Source of the DNA: CAYNWT01 sp964450955
Lineage (GTDB): Bacteria; Planctomycetota; Planctomycetia; Planctomycetales; Planctomycetaceae
Reading direction: 5' to 3'
Length of the DNA: 14,918 nucleotides
Assembly: GCA_964450955.1 (NCBI GenBank)
Contig: CAYVFI010000069.1
Location: 1-14,918, forward strand
The position numbers and the translations under genes were made by a program. Of the stretch, positions 6,627-14,204 are shown in pieces (positions within the stretch are counted from its first letter, which is position 1; the number at the start of each line of letters is the position of its first letter). The notes below the pieces were generated by a model. That model saw nothing but the letters and a program-made list of their open reading frames with translations. It was not told the DNA's origin and searched no databases.

Positions 6627-6683
6627 GGCCAATGACCGGTGAAGGCCAATGACCGATGGAGGCTAATGACCGGTGGAGGCTAA
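6627..6683. repeat. 17-bp minisatellite, about 3.4 units
   Basis: Units are GGCCAATGACCGGTGAA (6627-6643), GGCCAATGACCGATGGA (6644-6660) and GGCTAATGACCGGTGGA (6661-6677), then a partial GGCTAA. They differ at one to three positions. The repeat lies in the 282-bp gap between the TPR and PIMT genes. The period is not a multiple of three, so copy changes would shift any frame running through it. The rest of the gap shows no terminator or clear promoter. Confidence 0.9.
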
Positions 6684-6737
6684 GGCTGGTGGTCGACTGG
6701 TTCCCGCATTTTTCTTGAACGCTGCTGCGACCGTAGC

Positions 6738-8333
6738 CTATCCGTTGTCCTGAGCCCCGGCAGCCGCATCCTCTTTCGCCTTTTTCGCTTCGTTTGCCGC
6801 GATTATTTCGTTGTAGAGCTTTCTATGTCGGGTTGCGAAATCGGCGTTACCGATTTTCTCGTAGGCCAAAGCCAGCGACTTGTGGATTTCCGGGTTGTCC
6901 TTCATCTTGCGCTGCGCTTCTTCGAGGTCAGCAATTCCCTGACGCCAGTTGCCAAGCTTGATGTGAATTTGTCCGCGTGTGTCACGGAAGTTGGGTTGGT
7001 GCTTCTTAAGTTTCACGGCCTGATCGGCCAGCTTCAGGCCGTCTCTGAGTTCTTTCTCAGTCCCACGACTCGCCATTACCCAGGCAAGGTTGTTCAGCAC
7101 GACCGGTGTGTTGGGGTTAAGCAGCAGCGCTTGCTTCAGGTAGGTCTCTGCCTGTTCGGAATCTTGTTCGTTGGCGGCTGCACGTGTTCCCAGCAGGAAG
7201 TGAACAATCGCTGGAGCCGTGCCTTTGACCAGGGCATCTTTCAGCATCTCTTCGGCGACTGCGTCAGAGCCTTCGTCACGACCGATTAACAATGCGACTC
7301 GTTCCAGCACCGCAGGGTTATCCGGGGCGATTCGGAGGGCTTCTCCGAGGAGTTCCAATTGTTGCCGAATATTTGGTTCTTCAATTTCGTCGAGGCGTTG
7401 AGTCCACCGAACCAGTACGCCGGCCAGTCCTTGACGGATGAGCTTCTTTTCTTCGCTGTGCTTGCTGGCGTCCTTGAGAATCTTGATCGCATCGTTGAAG
7501 CGGTCGAGGATCATTGCGGATGACGCCCAGTTCAGCCAATCGGCTGCTTTTGGTGTCTTCTTTGGATCGGCCAGCTTCGCTGGTATCTCGCGTTGGTAGT
7601 AGTTGAATGCTCGGCCGGCTTCCTTTTTTGCTTCCTCTTTTCGGTTCGCACTGTCCAGCAAGCGGGCGTAGATGATTCGAGTGTCGGGGTAGGTATCAAC
7701 AATGTGCGAGATGTGTTCGATAGCGGCGTTTCCGTTTCGCACACTGATCGCAAGGTCTGTCAGCATTCGATGCGCTTCAATGTGCTCAGGATTCTGCGAG
7801 ATGATTGCGCGCAGGTGAGATTCTGCCATGGGCAGAGGGTTCTCCGTTTTGACGTGCTGAATCAGCAGGGCTTTGGCAATCCACAGGTGAGCATCGACGT
7901 AGCCGTTCCGGGTCTTTTCTTCTGAATCCCGCTCAATCGGTGCGATGGACTGCATAAGCATGAAGGCATCGTTTGGACGATCCAGCTTGTCAAGAACAAA
8001 CGCCCGGGCGAACTTCAGAGAGTTCTCCTGCGGGCGGTACTTAATTGCCTTCCGGTACATCATCTCCGCGCGAGCGTACTCTTCGTTCTTATAAGCCGCG
8101 CTGGCTCGCTTGGCATACGAAGCGGACAGCCCCTCGTCTGACGACCATTGAGCTCGAACGAATCCAACCATGACCAGTCCGCCGACAAGGAGTGCCGGAA
8201 TCGAGACGAAGAACCAGCTCCAGTTACGGGTGGAGAACCAGTCGGCGACGAAACCACCGACAAAGAACAGCGGCCACGTTACGAAGTGAAAAATTCCACC
8301 CAGCAACGTTCTTGCAGTGTCACCTGTTGCCAT
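6738..8333 (-). CDS. TPR-repeat membrane protein paired with the exosortase
   Basis: A 531-aa protein. Two hydrophobic helices (about 10-32 and 38-59) anchor the N-terminus. From about residue 70 to 510 there are many 34-residue helix pairs of TPR type: YAKRASAAYKNEEYARAEMMYRKAI, an AESHLRAIISQNPEH unit, AETYLKQALLLNPN followed by VVLNNLAWVMASRG, and a late LGNWRQGIADLEEA unit. The tail is Lys/Ala-rich. Such arrays bind partner proteins. The gene starts 3 bp after the exosortase stop, with GGGAGGAA (8348-8341) seven nt before its ATG, so the two are co-translated and probably work together in the exosortase sorting pathway. A role in presenting substrates or organising the complex is inference. 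Confidence 0.9.
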   Translation of the reverse strand: MATGDTARTLLGGIFHFVTWPLFFVGGFVADWFSTRNWSWFFVSIPALLVGGLVMVGFVRAQWSSDEGLSASYAKRASAAYKNEEYARAEMMYRKAIKYRPQENSLKFARAFVLDKLDRPNDAFMLMQSIAPIERDSEEKTRNGYVDAHLWIAKALLIQHVKTENPLPMAESHLRAIISQNPEHIEAHRMLTDLAISVRNGNAAIEHISHIVDTYPDTRIIYARLLDSANRKEEAKKEAGRAFNYYQREIPAKLADPKKTPKAADWLNWASSAMILDRFNDAIKILKDASKHSEEKKLIRQGLAGVLVRWTQRLDEIEEPNIRQQLELLGEALRIAPDNPAVLERVALLIGRDEGSDAVAEEMLKDALVKGTAPAIVHFLLGTRAAANEQDSEQAETYLKQALLLNPNTPVVLNNLAWVMASRGTEKELRDGLKLADQAVKLKKHQPNFRDTRGQIHIKLGNWRQGIADLEEAQRKMKDNPEIHKSLALAYEKIGNADFATRHRKLYNEIIAANEAKKAKEDAAAGAQDNG

Positions 8334-8336
8334 TGG

Positions 8337-10019
8337 TTATTTCCTCCCAATCACGTTGGCCATCTGATCGTAGAATTTGTAGTAGGTTTCGGCCCCGGTG
8401 GATTGGAACTCAGTCGGTATGTCGTTTGGCATCACAATGAACGTTTGAGTTTGATAGACGCCCCCGGCGATTCCCCGTTCCTTCTCAAAACGCCCCATCA
8501 AGCTTCTGGTCAAGCTGGCTTCCGGAGCCGCCACGTGGTTCCCCACGCTGTCGAATGTTCCGAAGATCAACATCGCCCGTTGTCCGTCGTCTTTGGAGAA
8601 CAGGGCCTTGATAAACTTCTGATTCTTGCCGGGGCGGTTAAGCACTTTCCGGTCCACAACCTGCCATCCCAGACCCTCGTAGCACAGGGTTACGTCGTGC
8701 CAGGATGAAAAGACGAAATCCATAGACAGTAACTGACTGTGGCCGTCGCTGGCGAATGTCCACTGATGACTTCGTTCTCCAAACTCATCGATCACTTTTC
8801 GTTTGACGGTTTCAAACTCGATCTGTTTCATCCCGCAGAAATTTGCGGGCAGCACATCGGCATTGATTGCCATCGCGGCTGCCGTTGGTTCGACTCGCTG
8901 AAAGTCGTCGGTTTTCAATGCACCGCGAACAGCCTGTGTGACGCCGACAGCGATAAACAAGACCCCAAGAGCAATCGTCCATGCGGGAACCCGTGGCCGA
9001 GGCAAGGCTGATTTCGATGGCACTTTATCTTCGAAATCTTCGTCCGGTTCCGGTGTACTTGAGGCGAAAAGGAGTCTTGGTTGGACCATGTAATTCCACA
9101 AGCGCGACAGTGGGTGCTGGGTTTGTTCCACCGTGTACGTCCCGTAAAGTTGAGTCTCTGGCGCCATGATTGGTGTCAGGAAAAACAACAGAAACCGGTC
9201 AGTGCAAAAGCTCAATCCCAGCGTTCCGGTAAACAGGACCAACCCAAGAGCCTCGTGCTTCCACCCTTCTGTCATGTCTATTCCGAACGCATCCAGGGCG
9301 ATTGCCATGACTGTGATGCGGAAGATGTTCAGGATGCACGCCCAGAACGCGCCGCTGATTGTCAGCAGGATCGCATGTGGGGCTGGACGGTTTTGCCAGA
9401 CAGCGATAATCGCACAGCACGCGATGATTGACATCAGTGAGACAATGCCACTACACGCCTGTTCGACAAACAGGTGGCGAGCTTCCAGAACGATGGTGTT
9501 ACCCTCAACCAGGTTCACGACTCCGGTCATGTCCAACAACGCGCCCGAAACTCTGGAGGTAACGCCCTGAAGCCAAAATGCGAGTTTCGTGTCCAGGCCC
9601 ACAGGTGGTTTGAGAACCAGTAACGATAAGCACCAGATTCCAACCGGGTTCTCAATATAGAGCCATCGATGCAGAACCAGTAACAAACCGGCGAACCCAA
9701 TCACCAGCGAAAAAGTTGCGATCCACGGTGACATAATCCACGTACCGGCCACCGCAATCGAGAGCGAAGTGGCAATTGCCAAAGTCCCCAGCGGTAACGA
9801 AAATCGCGACTTCGCCTGCGTCTCGCGCCACGTGGCGCTGCGCCACAGCAACCAGCCAATGACAGCCAAAACAATCGGGAAGTATTGGTACTGTGGTTGC
9901 TTCCACAGGTTCAGCAAATGGGCGCTGAAAAGTGGCAGGTTTCCGATCGCCACGCCGATCAAAAGGATGAGCAGAGGGCGACTGTTGCGGATGGGCGCAA
10001 AAGGTGTGGCTGCGGACAT
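8337..10019 (-). CDS. xrtU: Exosortase of XrtU type with fused EpsI-like domain
   Basis: A 560-aa multi-pass integral membrane transpeptidase/protease that is predicted to process C-terminal sorting tails of exported proteins. About eight hydrophobic helices lie in residues 12-285. The exosortase catalytic residues are in their usual contexts: Cys189 in EQACSGIVSL, Arg234 in NIFRITVMA and His255 in WKHEALGL. A further helix at about 346-366 leads to an extracytoplasmic domain (370-560) resembling EpsI/DUF3485, with SWHDVTLCYEGLGW at 439-452 matching the H-x(n)-CY-x(n)-GW signature. A single-chain exosortase-EpsI fusion in a planctomycete suggests exosortase U; the symbol rests on that resemblance. 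The ATG has no good ribosome binding site and follows a structured 203-bp leader. No product in the window carries an evident PEP-CTERM-like tail, so the substrates are encoded elsewhere. Confidence 0.9.
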   Translation of the reverse strand: MSAATPFAPIRNSRPLLILLIGVAIGNLPLFSAHLLNLWKQPQYQYFPIVLAVIGWLLWRSATWRETQAKSRFSLPLGTLAIATSLSIAVAGTWIMSPWIATFSLVIGFAGLLLVLHRWLYIENPVGIWCLSLLVLKPPVGLDTKLAFWLQGVTSRVSGALLDMTGVVNLVEGNTIVLEARHLFVEQACSGIVSLMSIIACCAIIAVWQNRPAPHAILLTISGAFWACILNIFRITVMAIALDAFGIDMTEGWKHEALGLVLFTGTLGLSFCTDRFLLFFLTPIMAPETQLYGTYTVEQTQHPLSRLWNYMVQPRLLFASSTPEPDEDFEDKVPSKSALPRPRVPAWTIALGVLFIAVGVTQAVRGALKTDDFQRVEPTAAAMAINADVLPANFCGMKQIEFETVKRKVIDEFGERSHQWTFASDGHSQLLSMDFVFSSWHDVTLCYEGLGWQVVDRKVLNRPGKNQKFIKALFSKDDGQRAMLIFGTFDSVGNHVAAPEASLTRSLMGRFEKERGIAGGVYQTQTFIVMPNDIPTEFQSTGAETYYKFYDQMANVIGRK

Positions 10020-10045
10020 GGGTCACTAGCAATACGTGGAACGTG

Positions 10046-10069
10046 AGCGCCAATTTCCAGCAGGGCGCT
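10046..10069 (-). promoter_or_regulatory. Leader hairpin 1 upstream of the exosortase gene
   Basis: AGCGCC and GGCGCT form a perfect 6-bp stem with a 12-nt loop, 26 nt before the exosortase ATG. It could limit access to the start, which lacks an evident ribosome binding site. Confidence 0.4.
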
Positions 10070-10094
10070 TTGTAACTATCGGTTCGCTTTTACC

Positions 10095-10140
10095 GGCACC
10101 TTGAGGTACCTACACCCATCCTGCCTTCGGGATGGATACC
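10095..10140 (-). promoter_or_regulatory. Two mutually exclusive hairpins in the exosortase leader (possible switch or REP-like element)
   Basis: On the minus strand GGTACC-TCAA-GGTGCC (10110-10095) forms a 6-bp stem with one G-T pair. The same GGTACC block supplies TACC, which can instead close the outer part of a second hairpin with GGTA at 10140-10137 around the 6-bp CCATCC/GGATGG stem (10116-10121 with 10130-10135). The two structures compete. They lie between the kinase stop (10223) and the exosortase start (10019), both on this strand. A terminator is unlikely as no T-run follows. A GTAG tetranucleotide immediately precedes the first hairpin, as in REP elements; no other copy lies in the window. 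Confidence 0.35.
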
Positions 10141-10222
10141 CGCGTTTTTGTCCGACCCTGCGGCGATGATAGGCGGCAATTGAACGCGGTCACAAGTAAG
10201 AGCCGGGACGTTACGTTGACTT

Positions 10223-11962
10223 TTACAAAGATGACGATTTTGGCGATTGGAGCTTCTGGCGGTAATACTTAAGCCCGGGAAAGAAGAAACAGCCCGCTGA
10301 CACGACCCCAAACAGGGCGACACCCATGTCCGGCACATTCAGCCGACGAATCGCGCCCATGCCGAGTGCGGTAGCGAACAGTAAAATCGCCTGGACGTAG
10401 AAAGAACCGGACAAGATTCCCGCTTTGACCAGGAACACCATGCCGGCTATCGCACCCAGAACCGGCGACAGTTCCAGCACATCCAGTCCCAGCAACGCTT
10501 CCAGCGCGTACAGCAGGGTACTGCCGATCATACTGCCGGCCCAGATGTGTGCGATTTGCCGTTCGACAAACGTGATCGGGCCCGAACGCCGGCGCAGGCC
10601 CCAGAAGATTCCGGCCCACAGGCCCAATCCAAGCACCCACAAGGAAAGGTAAGGCCAGCGGTCTGAGACACCGTTCAGCGACAATCCGTTGGTTACGATA
10701 CAAAGAATGAGAAGTACCAGGCCGTGCCACATCCAAAGCACGCCCCAGTTTTCCAGGACCACGGCATGATGAGTCTCACGCAAAGCGCGGCTGACGATTT
10801 GGGTGAGGTGTGATGACTTCGCCGATATCGGTTCGTTCCGCAGGTAGGCTTCCAGGTCTGCAGCAAGTTCATCAGCGCTTTGGTACCGGAGGTCGGCTGG
10901 TTTCTGCAGGCACTTCAAGGCGATCATCTCAAGGTCACTGTCAGCCTTGGGGTTAAGCGTGCGCGGCGGAACCGGTTCCTGTTCCAGAACCAACAGGACT
11001 GTGTCGACGGGTGAACTAGCTTGAAATGGTGGCCGACCCGTCAGCATCGCATACAGAACGGCGCCCAGGCTGTAGACGTCGGACGTTTTGCCAAGTTCGG
11101 CCGACTTGCCCGCAGCCTGTTCCGGCGGCATGTATCCCGGTGTTCCCAAAATTGCGCCGGAAAGAGTCATGCTATCCGGAGAGTTCTGCGTTTTCTGATA
11201 GCCCGCCACGCGCTTCGCCAAGCCGAAGTCAGTGATGAACGGCGTGTTGTCTTCGTCCAGCAAAATGTTGCTGGGCTTGATGTCTCGGTGAAGAATCCCG
11301 TGCCGGTGAGCTTCTGCAATTGCCTGTACGATTGGCAGCAGCAGCCGCGCGGCATCGCGCGATGGGAGTGGTCCGTCGCTGATGCGCTGCGACAGGGTCT
11401 GGCCATTGATGTACTTCATACTGAAGAACGGTTGGCCGTCGAACTCACCGACTTCGTAGACGTGGACAATGTTTGGATGACTAAGCCGCGCGGCCGCTTC
11501 CGCTTCGGTTCGCAAACGCATCAGGTCTTCGTCTGTTGCAAACGGCCCGCGCAGAATCATCTTCAGCGCCACAGTCCGATCGAGACTAAGTTGCCGAGCC
11601 TTAATCACGGCTCCCATTCCACCGCGGCCAATTTCGCCGCGCAGTTCGTAGTCTCCAATCCGATCGGGTAGGCGCAGGCTGGTCGGAACCGGGTCGGCAT
11701 CCTCCATTGGTTGCGACGCGGCTTCGTCAACAATGTTTGCTGTGAACCACAGACTCCGCAGTTCTTCCGCCTGGTCCGGATACTTCGCAACGACCTTCTC
11801 AAAGTGGCCCGGTAGGTCGGCACCGGGCGACATGAGTTCCTCAAGAGCCCGTGACAGGGCCTCATCTTCAGCCGTCACATCTGAGTCGTTCGCGCTCACA
11901 GAACAAACCAATCGCGTAAAGAACAGGGTTCGAGTTGTAGATATTACACAGCCGGGGTCCAT
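10223..11962 (-). CDS. PknB-type Ser/Thr protein kinase with multi-pass membrane C-terminus
   Basis: A 579-aa kinase with all key residues: glycine-rich loop GRGGMG (112-117), Lys134 in VALKM, HRDIKPSN (225-232) with catalytic Asp227, DFG (245-247), and a GTPGYMPPEQ activation-segment end (273-282). Residues about 30-80 form the helical region (DEALSRAL, YPDQAEELRSL) found before the kinase domain in many planctomycete kinases. After the kinase domain (about 105-375), residues 405-560 hold about six hydrophobic helices with very short loops and end in a basic tail, so no large extracytoplasmic sensor is present. ATG 11962 lacks a ribosome binding site; a GTG at residue 22 is an alternative start that removes an odd Cys/Phe-rich leader. 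It is divergent from the peptidase gene and upstream of the exosortase on the same strand. Substrates unknown. Confidence 0.92.
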   Translation of the reverse strand: MDPGCVISTTRTLFFTRLVCSVSANDSDVTAEDEALSRALEELMSPGADLPGHFEKVVAKYPDQAEELRSLWFTANIVDEAASQPMEDADPVPTSLRLPDRIGDYELRGEIGRGGMGAVIKARQLSLDRTVALKMILRGPFATDEDLMRLRTEAEAAARLSHPNIVHVYEVGEFDGQPFFSMKYINGQTLSQRISDGPLPSRDAARLLLPIVQAIAEAHRHGILHRDIKPSNILLDEDNTPFITDFGLAKRVAGYQKTQNSPDSMTLSGAILGTPGYMPPEQAAGKSAELGKTSDVYSLGAVLYAMLTGRPPFQASSPVDTVLLVLEQEPVPPRTLNPKADSDLEMIALKCLQKPADLRYQSADELAADLEAYLRNEPISAKSSHLTQIVSRALRETHHAVVLENWGVLWMWHGLVLLILCIVTNGLSLNGVSDRWPYLSLWVLGLGLWAGIFWGLRRRSGPITFVERQIAHIWAGSMIGSTLLYALEALLGLDVLELSPVLGAIAGMVFLVKAGILSGSFYVQAILLFATALGMGAIRRLNVPDMGVALFGVVSAGCFFFPGLKYYRQKLQSPKSSSL

Positions 11963-12165
11963 TTGCCGCGCACCCGACGCGAATGAACCGCAAGATCTGA
12001 GAAGTCGTAACTCATTTCGGGCATTGGGTTAGTGGCTCAAACCAATCTTTCGTCCTTCCAAATGCGGCGAATCCTGCCGATCGGCCCCTTGTTTGCTTCT
12101 TGCCATATTCAGTCAAGCAAAACGCTTCCGGCAAGACGCCGACGACTCCCAGATGGTGGAACCAA

Positions 12166-13272
12166 ATGAGCATGGATGCTCGCGTCAAATACGTACTCAC
12201 AATCCTCACCGGCATAGCAGCCCAGCAGGCGGTTGCTGACATGCCGGGGTTGTCCGTTGGCACGAATCAGCGTTCGTCCTTCCAGACGCGAAACTTCGTC
12301 GCATACGCCGACTCGCCCGAAGTCGCCCGACGCGTCGCGATAACCGCTGAGGAGTACCGAACACGGCTGGCGAAACTTTGGCTCGGCAAGGAACTACCAC
12401 CGTGGTCGAAGCGTTGCCCGATACGGGTTCGGGTTGGAACCATCGGTGCTGGCGGAGCAACCACGTTCCGATTCATGAACGGAGGTGTTCGGGACTGGAG
12501 CATGCGGGTTCAGGGTTCGCTGGAACGCGTTCTTGATTCGGTGATTCCGCACGAAGTGAACCACACGATCTTCGCCAGTCATTTCCGCCGACCGTTACCT
12601 CGCTGGGCCGACGAAGGTGCAGCGACCCTGTTCGAACACAGTAGCGAACGGAATCGTCAGCTTAACTTGCTGAAGCAGATGCAGAGACAGGGCCGGCGAT
12701 ACACGCTGCGAGAACTGCTGGGGATGATGGAGTATCCAAAGGATATGCGTCGCGTGCTGACCCTTTACGCTCAGGGCTATTCGCTGGTCGATTTCCTGAT
12801 TCAGCAAAAAGGCCGCCGCGCGTTTATTCGGTTTCTGGAAGACGCTGGTCGACAAAGTTGGGAAACGGCAATCGCAAAACACTACGACCACCGTGGTGTT
12901 GATGTGCTGGACAGGAACTGGGACGGATGGTTCCTGGCCGGCAGTCCTCAATTGGCAACGCCCGGTATTCCGGCTCCCGATGTCAAAGTCGCCGTCGCTC
13001 GTCCGGAACCCGCTCCAGCACCGCGGTGGAACCGCACGCCGCGACAGGTTCGCCCCCTCGGAAATCCGGCAGTGATATCCGGCTCTTCGGCCACGCTGAG
13101 GCCTCGAAGTCACGCCCCCGTCGTGGCTCCGGTGCCTGCTATTGGCTCTGGCACACTGACGACTCGTAAATTCCAGACCAGCACCGTTCGGCCAGGTGTA
13201 CCGGTAGCGTTGCAGTCAATAAGCCTGCAGAGTTTTTTGCAGCGATGTGTTGCATGGTGGAGGGGAGAATGA
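12166..13272 (+). CDS. Secreted gluzincin-like zinc metallopeptidase (DUF1570/peptidase MA-like) with Pro-rich tail
   Basis: I place the start at ATG 12166 (368 aa), with GGTGGA six nt upstream, because it begins a signal peptide (MSMDARVKYVLTILTGIAAQQAVA, cleavage near AVA-DMPG). The ATG at 12100 would add 22 polar residues ahead of it. The zinc motif is HEVNH at 129-133, and WADEG supplies a third ligand, Glu150, 17 residues after the second His, the spacing of gluzincins. The preceding PHE context and RPLPRWADEGAATL match planctomycete DUF1570/peptidase-MA-like proteins. Residues 260-345 are rich in Pro, Ala and Arg and probably disordered, ending in WWRGE. It is divergent from the membrane kinase across a 203-bp spacer in which I see no convincing promoter. 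Extracytoplasmic proteolysis is the likely activity; the substrate is unknown. Confidence 0.85.
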   Translation: MSMDARVKYVLTILTGIAAQQAVADMPGLSVGTNQRSSFQTRNFVAYADSPEVARRVAITAEEYRTRLAKLWLGKELPPWSKRCPIRVRVGTIGAGGATTFRFMNGGVRDWSMRVQGSLERVLDSVIPHEVNHTIFASHFRRPLPRWADEGAATLFEHSSERNRQLNLLKQMQRQGRRYTLRELLGMMEYPKDMRRVLTLYAQGYSLVDFLIQQKGRRAFIRFLEDAGRQSWETAIAKHYDHRGVDVLDRNWDGWFLAGSPQLATPGIPAPDVKVAVARPEPAPAPRWNRTPRQVRPLGNPAVISGSSATLRPRSHAPVVAPVPAIGSGTLTTRKFQTSTVRPGVPVALQSISLQSFLQRCVAWWRGE

Positions 13273-13280
13273 TCGGCCGC

Positions 13281-13306
13281 TTCGGCCAAATCCCGCATTG
13301 GCCGAA
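13281..13306 (+). terminator. 8-bp inverted repeat just after the peptidase stop
   Basis: TTCGGCCA pairs perfectly with TGGCCGAA across a 10-nt loop, 8 nt after the TGA. No T-run follows, so it is more likely a 3' stabilising stem or partial terminator than the main one. Confidence 0.4.
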
Positions 13307-13413
13307 CCGGCGATGATCTGCCCGCAACCTTTGCAAGCCCTCTCTCCCGACGGGTGTGGTACTGGTGAAAATCAGTGCCTTGATAAGAGGTTGTGACAGG
13401 TCCATTCTTCCTG

Positions 13414-13451
13414 GCGGGTCATCGTTTCCCTGACGATGGCCCGCTTTTCTT
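13414..13451 (+). terminator. Intrinsic (Rho-independent) terminator downstream of the peptidase gene
   Basis: GCGGGTCATCG pairs with CGATGGCCCGC (11 bp, one G-T pair) around the 9-nt loop TTTCCCTGA and is followed directly by TTTTCTTTG. It lies 142 nt after the peptidase stop and about 60 nt before the nfeD promoter, insulating the two units. The remaining sequence in the 305-bp gap (13273-13577) carries no supported gene. Confidence 0.7.
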
Positions 13452-13511
13452 TGATCCACCCGTTGTCTGTCACGTTGTTCTTTCTGACTCCGCTTGGTTT
13501 TCGCATTGTGA

Positions 13512-13539
13512 TTGCGACAAAGCAGAGGCGGTCTAGAAT
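13512..13539 (+). promoter_or_regulatory. Sigma70-type promoter for nfeD-floA
   Basis: TTGCGA (-35, 13512-13517) and TAGAAT (-10, 13534-13539) are separated by 16 bp, matching consensus at four and five of six positions. Transcription would begin near 13546, giving a leader of about 32 nt to the ATG at 13578. This also excludes the upstream TTG at 13512 as the start codon. Confidence 0.55.
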
Positions 13540-13577
13540 ATGTGCAGTCTGCTTCAGGTTCTGTGAATGGTGCTCGT

Positions 13578-14204
13578 ATGGATCCCGCACTGATCGCTTT
13601 ATGCGGTCTGTTGGTCGGTTTGGCGTTACTTGTTTTGGAATTCTTCATTCCGTCCGGCGGATTGATTCTCATTCTGGCAATTGTCAGCCTGGTCGCCGGG
13701 ACATGGGGAGCGTGGAAGGCATGGAGCCCGGATCGGATGTGGATGTTTTACAGCTATCTGGGATTGCTGCTTGTTCTCTCGCCAGGGTCGGTTGTCGCAG
13801 GCTTGTACCTCATCAACAGCACGTCGCTGGGTTCGAAAATTCTGCTGGATGGCCCGGAACAGGATGAGATCATCGGTTTCCGCAAGTCGGCGGAAACGCT
13901 GCGAGAACTCATCGGACAACGGGGCGAGACACTGGGACTGCTGAACCCCGGCGGGATGGTGACCATTGATGGAACACGGTACCACTGCGAATCGCCAGGT
14001 ATGACGATTCAGCCCAAAACGGAGGTGGAAGTCATAGAAGTCCAGGGCAACCGTTTAGTGGTTCGAGTACCATTGGGGGACGCAATCCGTCAGGATAGCA
14101 CCGCAGATGATGCGAAGGTCGCCGGCCGGGATGACCAGACAGTGGTCGCACAGGATGATGAGACGCTTGAGTCTTTCGACTTCGACGTACCAGAAGACAG
14201 CTAA
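13578..14204 (+). CDS. nfeD: NfeD-family membrane protein (short form)
   Basis: A 208-aa protein. Hydrophobic segments at about 5-24, 26-46 and 56-78 form a membrane bundle. Residues 111-165 (GETLGLLNPGGMVTIDG, then IQPKTEVEVIEVQGNRLVVRV) are the NfeD C-terminal OB-fold, with the conserved pattern of G-x-a-x(n)-P-x-G-x-v followed by V-x-V-v-x-V-x-G. Unlike long NfeD proteins it lacks the N-terminal ClpP-type protease domain. An acidic tail (172-208, many Asp/Glu) is unusual. The start at 13578 is preferred over the in-frame TTG at 13512, which would add 22 residues and sits on the promoter -35 box. floA follows after 9 bp; NfeD and flotillin-like proteins are a long-known pair that organise membrane microdomains. 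Confidence 0.9.
   Translation: MDPALIALCGLLVGLALLVLEFFIPSGGLILILAIVSLVAGTWGAWKAWSPDRMWMFYSYLGLLLVLSPGSVVAGLYLINSTSLGSKILLDGPEQDEIIGFRKSAETLRELIGQRGETLGLLNPGGMVTIDGTRYHCESPGMTIQPKTEVEVIEVQGNRLVVRVPLGDAIRQDSTADDAKVAGRDDQTVVAQDDETLESFDFDVPEDS

Noticed and set aside
6627..6683. CRISPR-like array from the 17-bp repeats
   Set aside because: The units are contiguous, with no spacers, and are degenerate, so this is a minisatellite.
8148..8708. 186-aa plus-strand open frame across the TPR/exosortase junction
   Set aside because: It is antisense to two strong genes, with no motif and no ribosome binding site; it is a shadow of high-GC coding sequence.
11021..11671. 216-aa plus-strand open frame antisense to the kinase domain
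   Set aside because: The opposite strand encodes all kinase motifs here, so this frame is a shadow.
11963..12165. Divergent promoters between kinase and peptidase genes
   Set aside because: TTGTTT, TTGCCA and TTGCGG candidates were tested, but none has an acceptable -10 element at 15-18 bp.
13512..13577. TTG upstream extension of the nfeD gene
   Set aside because: The TTG lies on the -35 box and upstream of the predicted transcription start; the 22 extra residues are polar and precede the first membrane helix.
13139..13672. 177-aa minus-strand frame covering the peptidase end and the nfeD promoter
   Set aside because: It runs antisense through a convincing terminator and promoter and has no recognisable domain.
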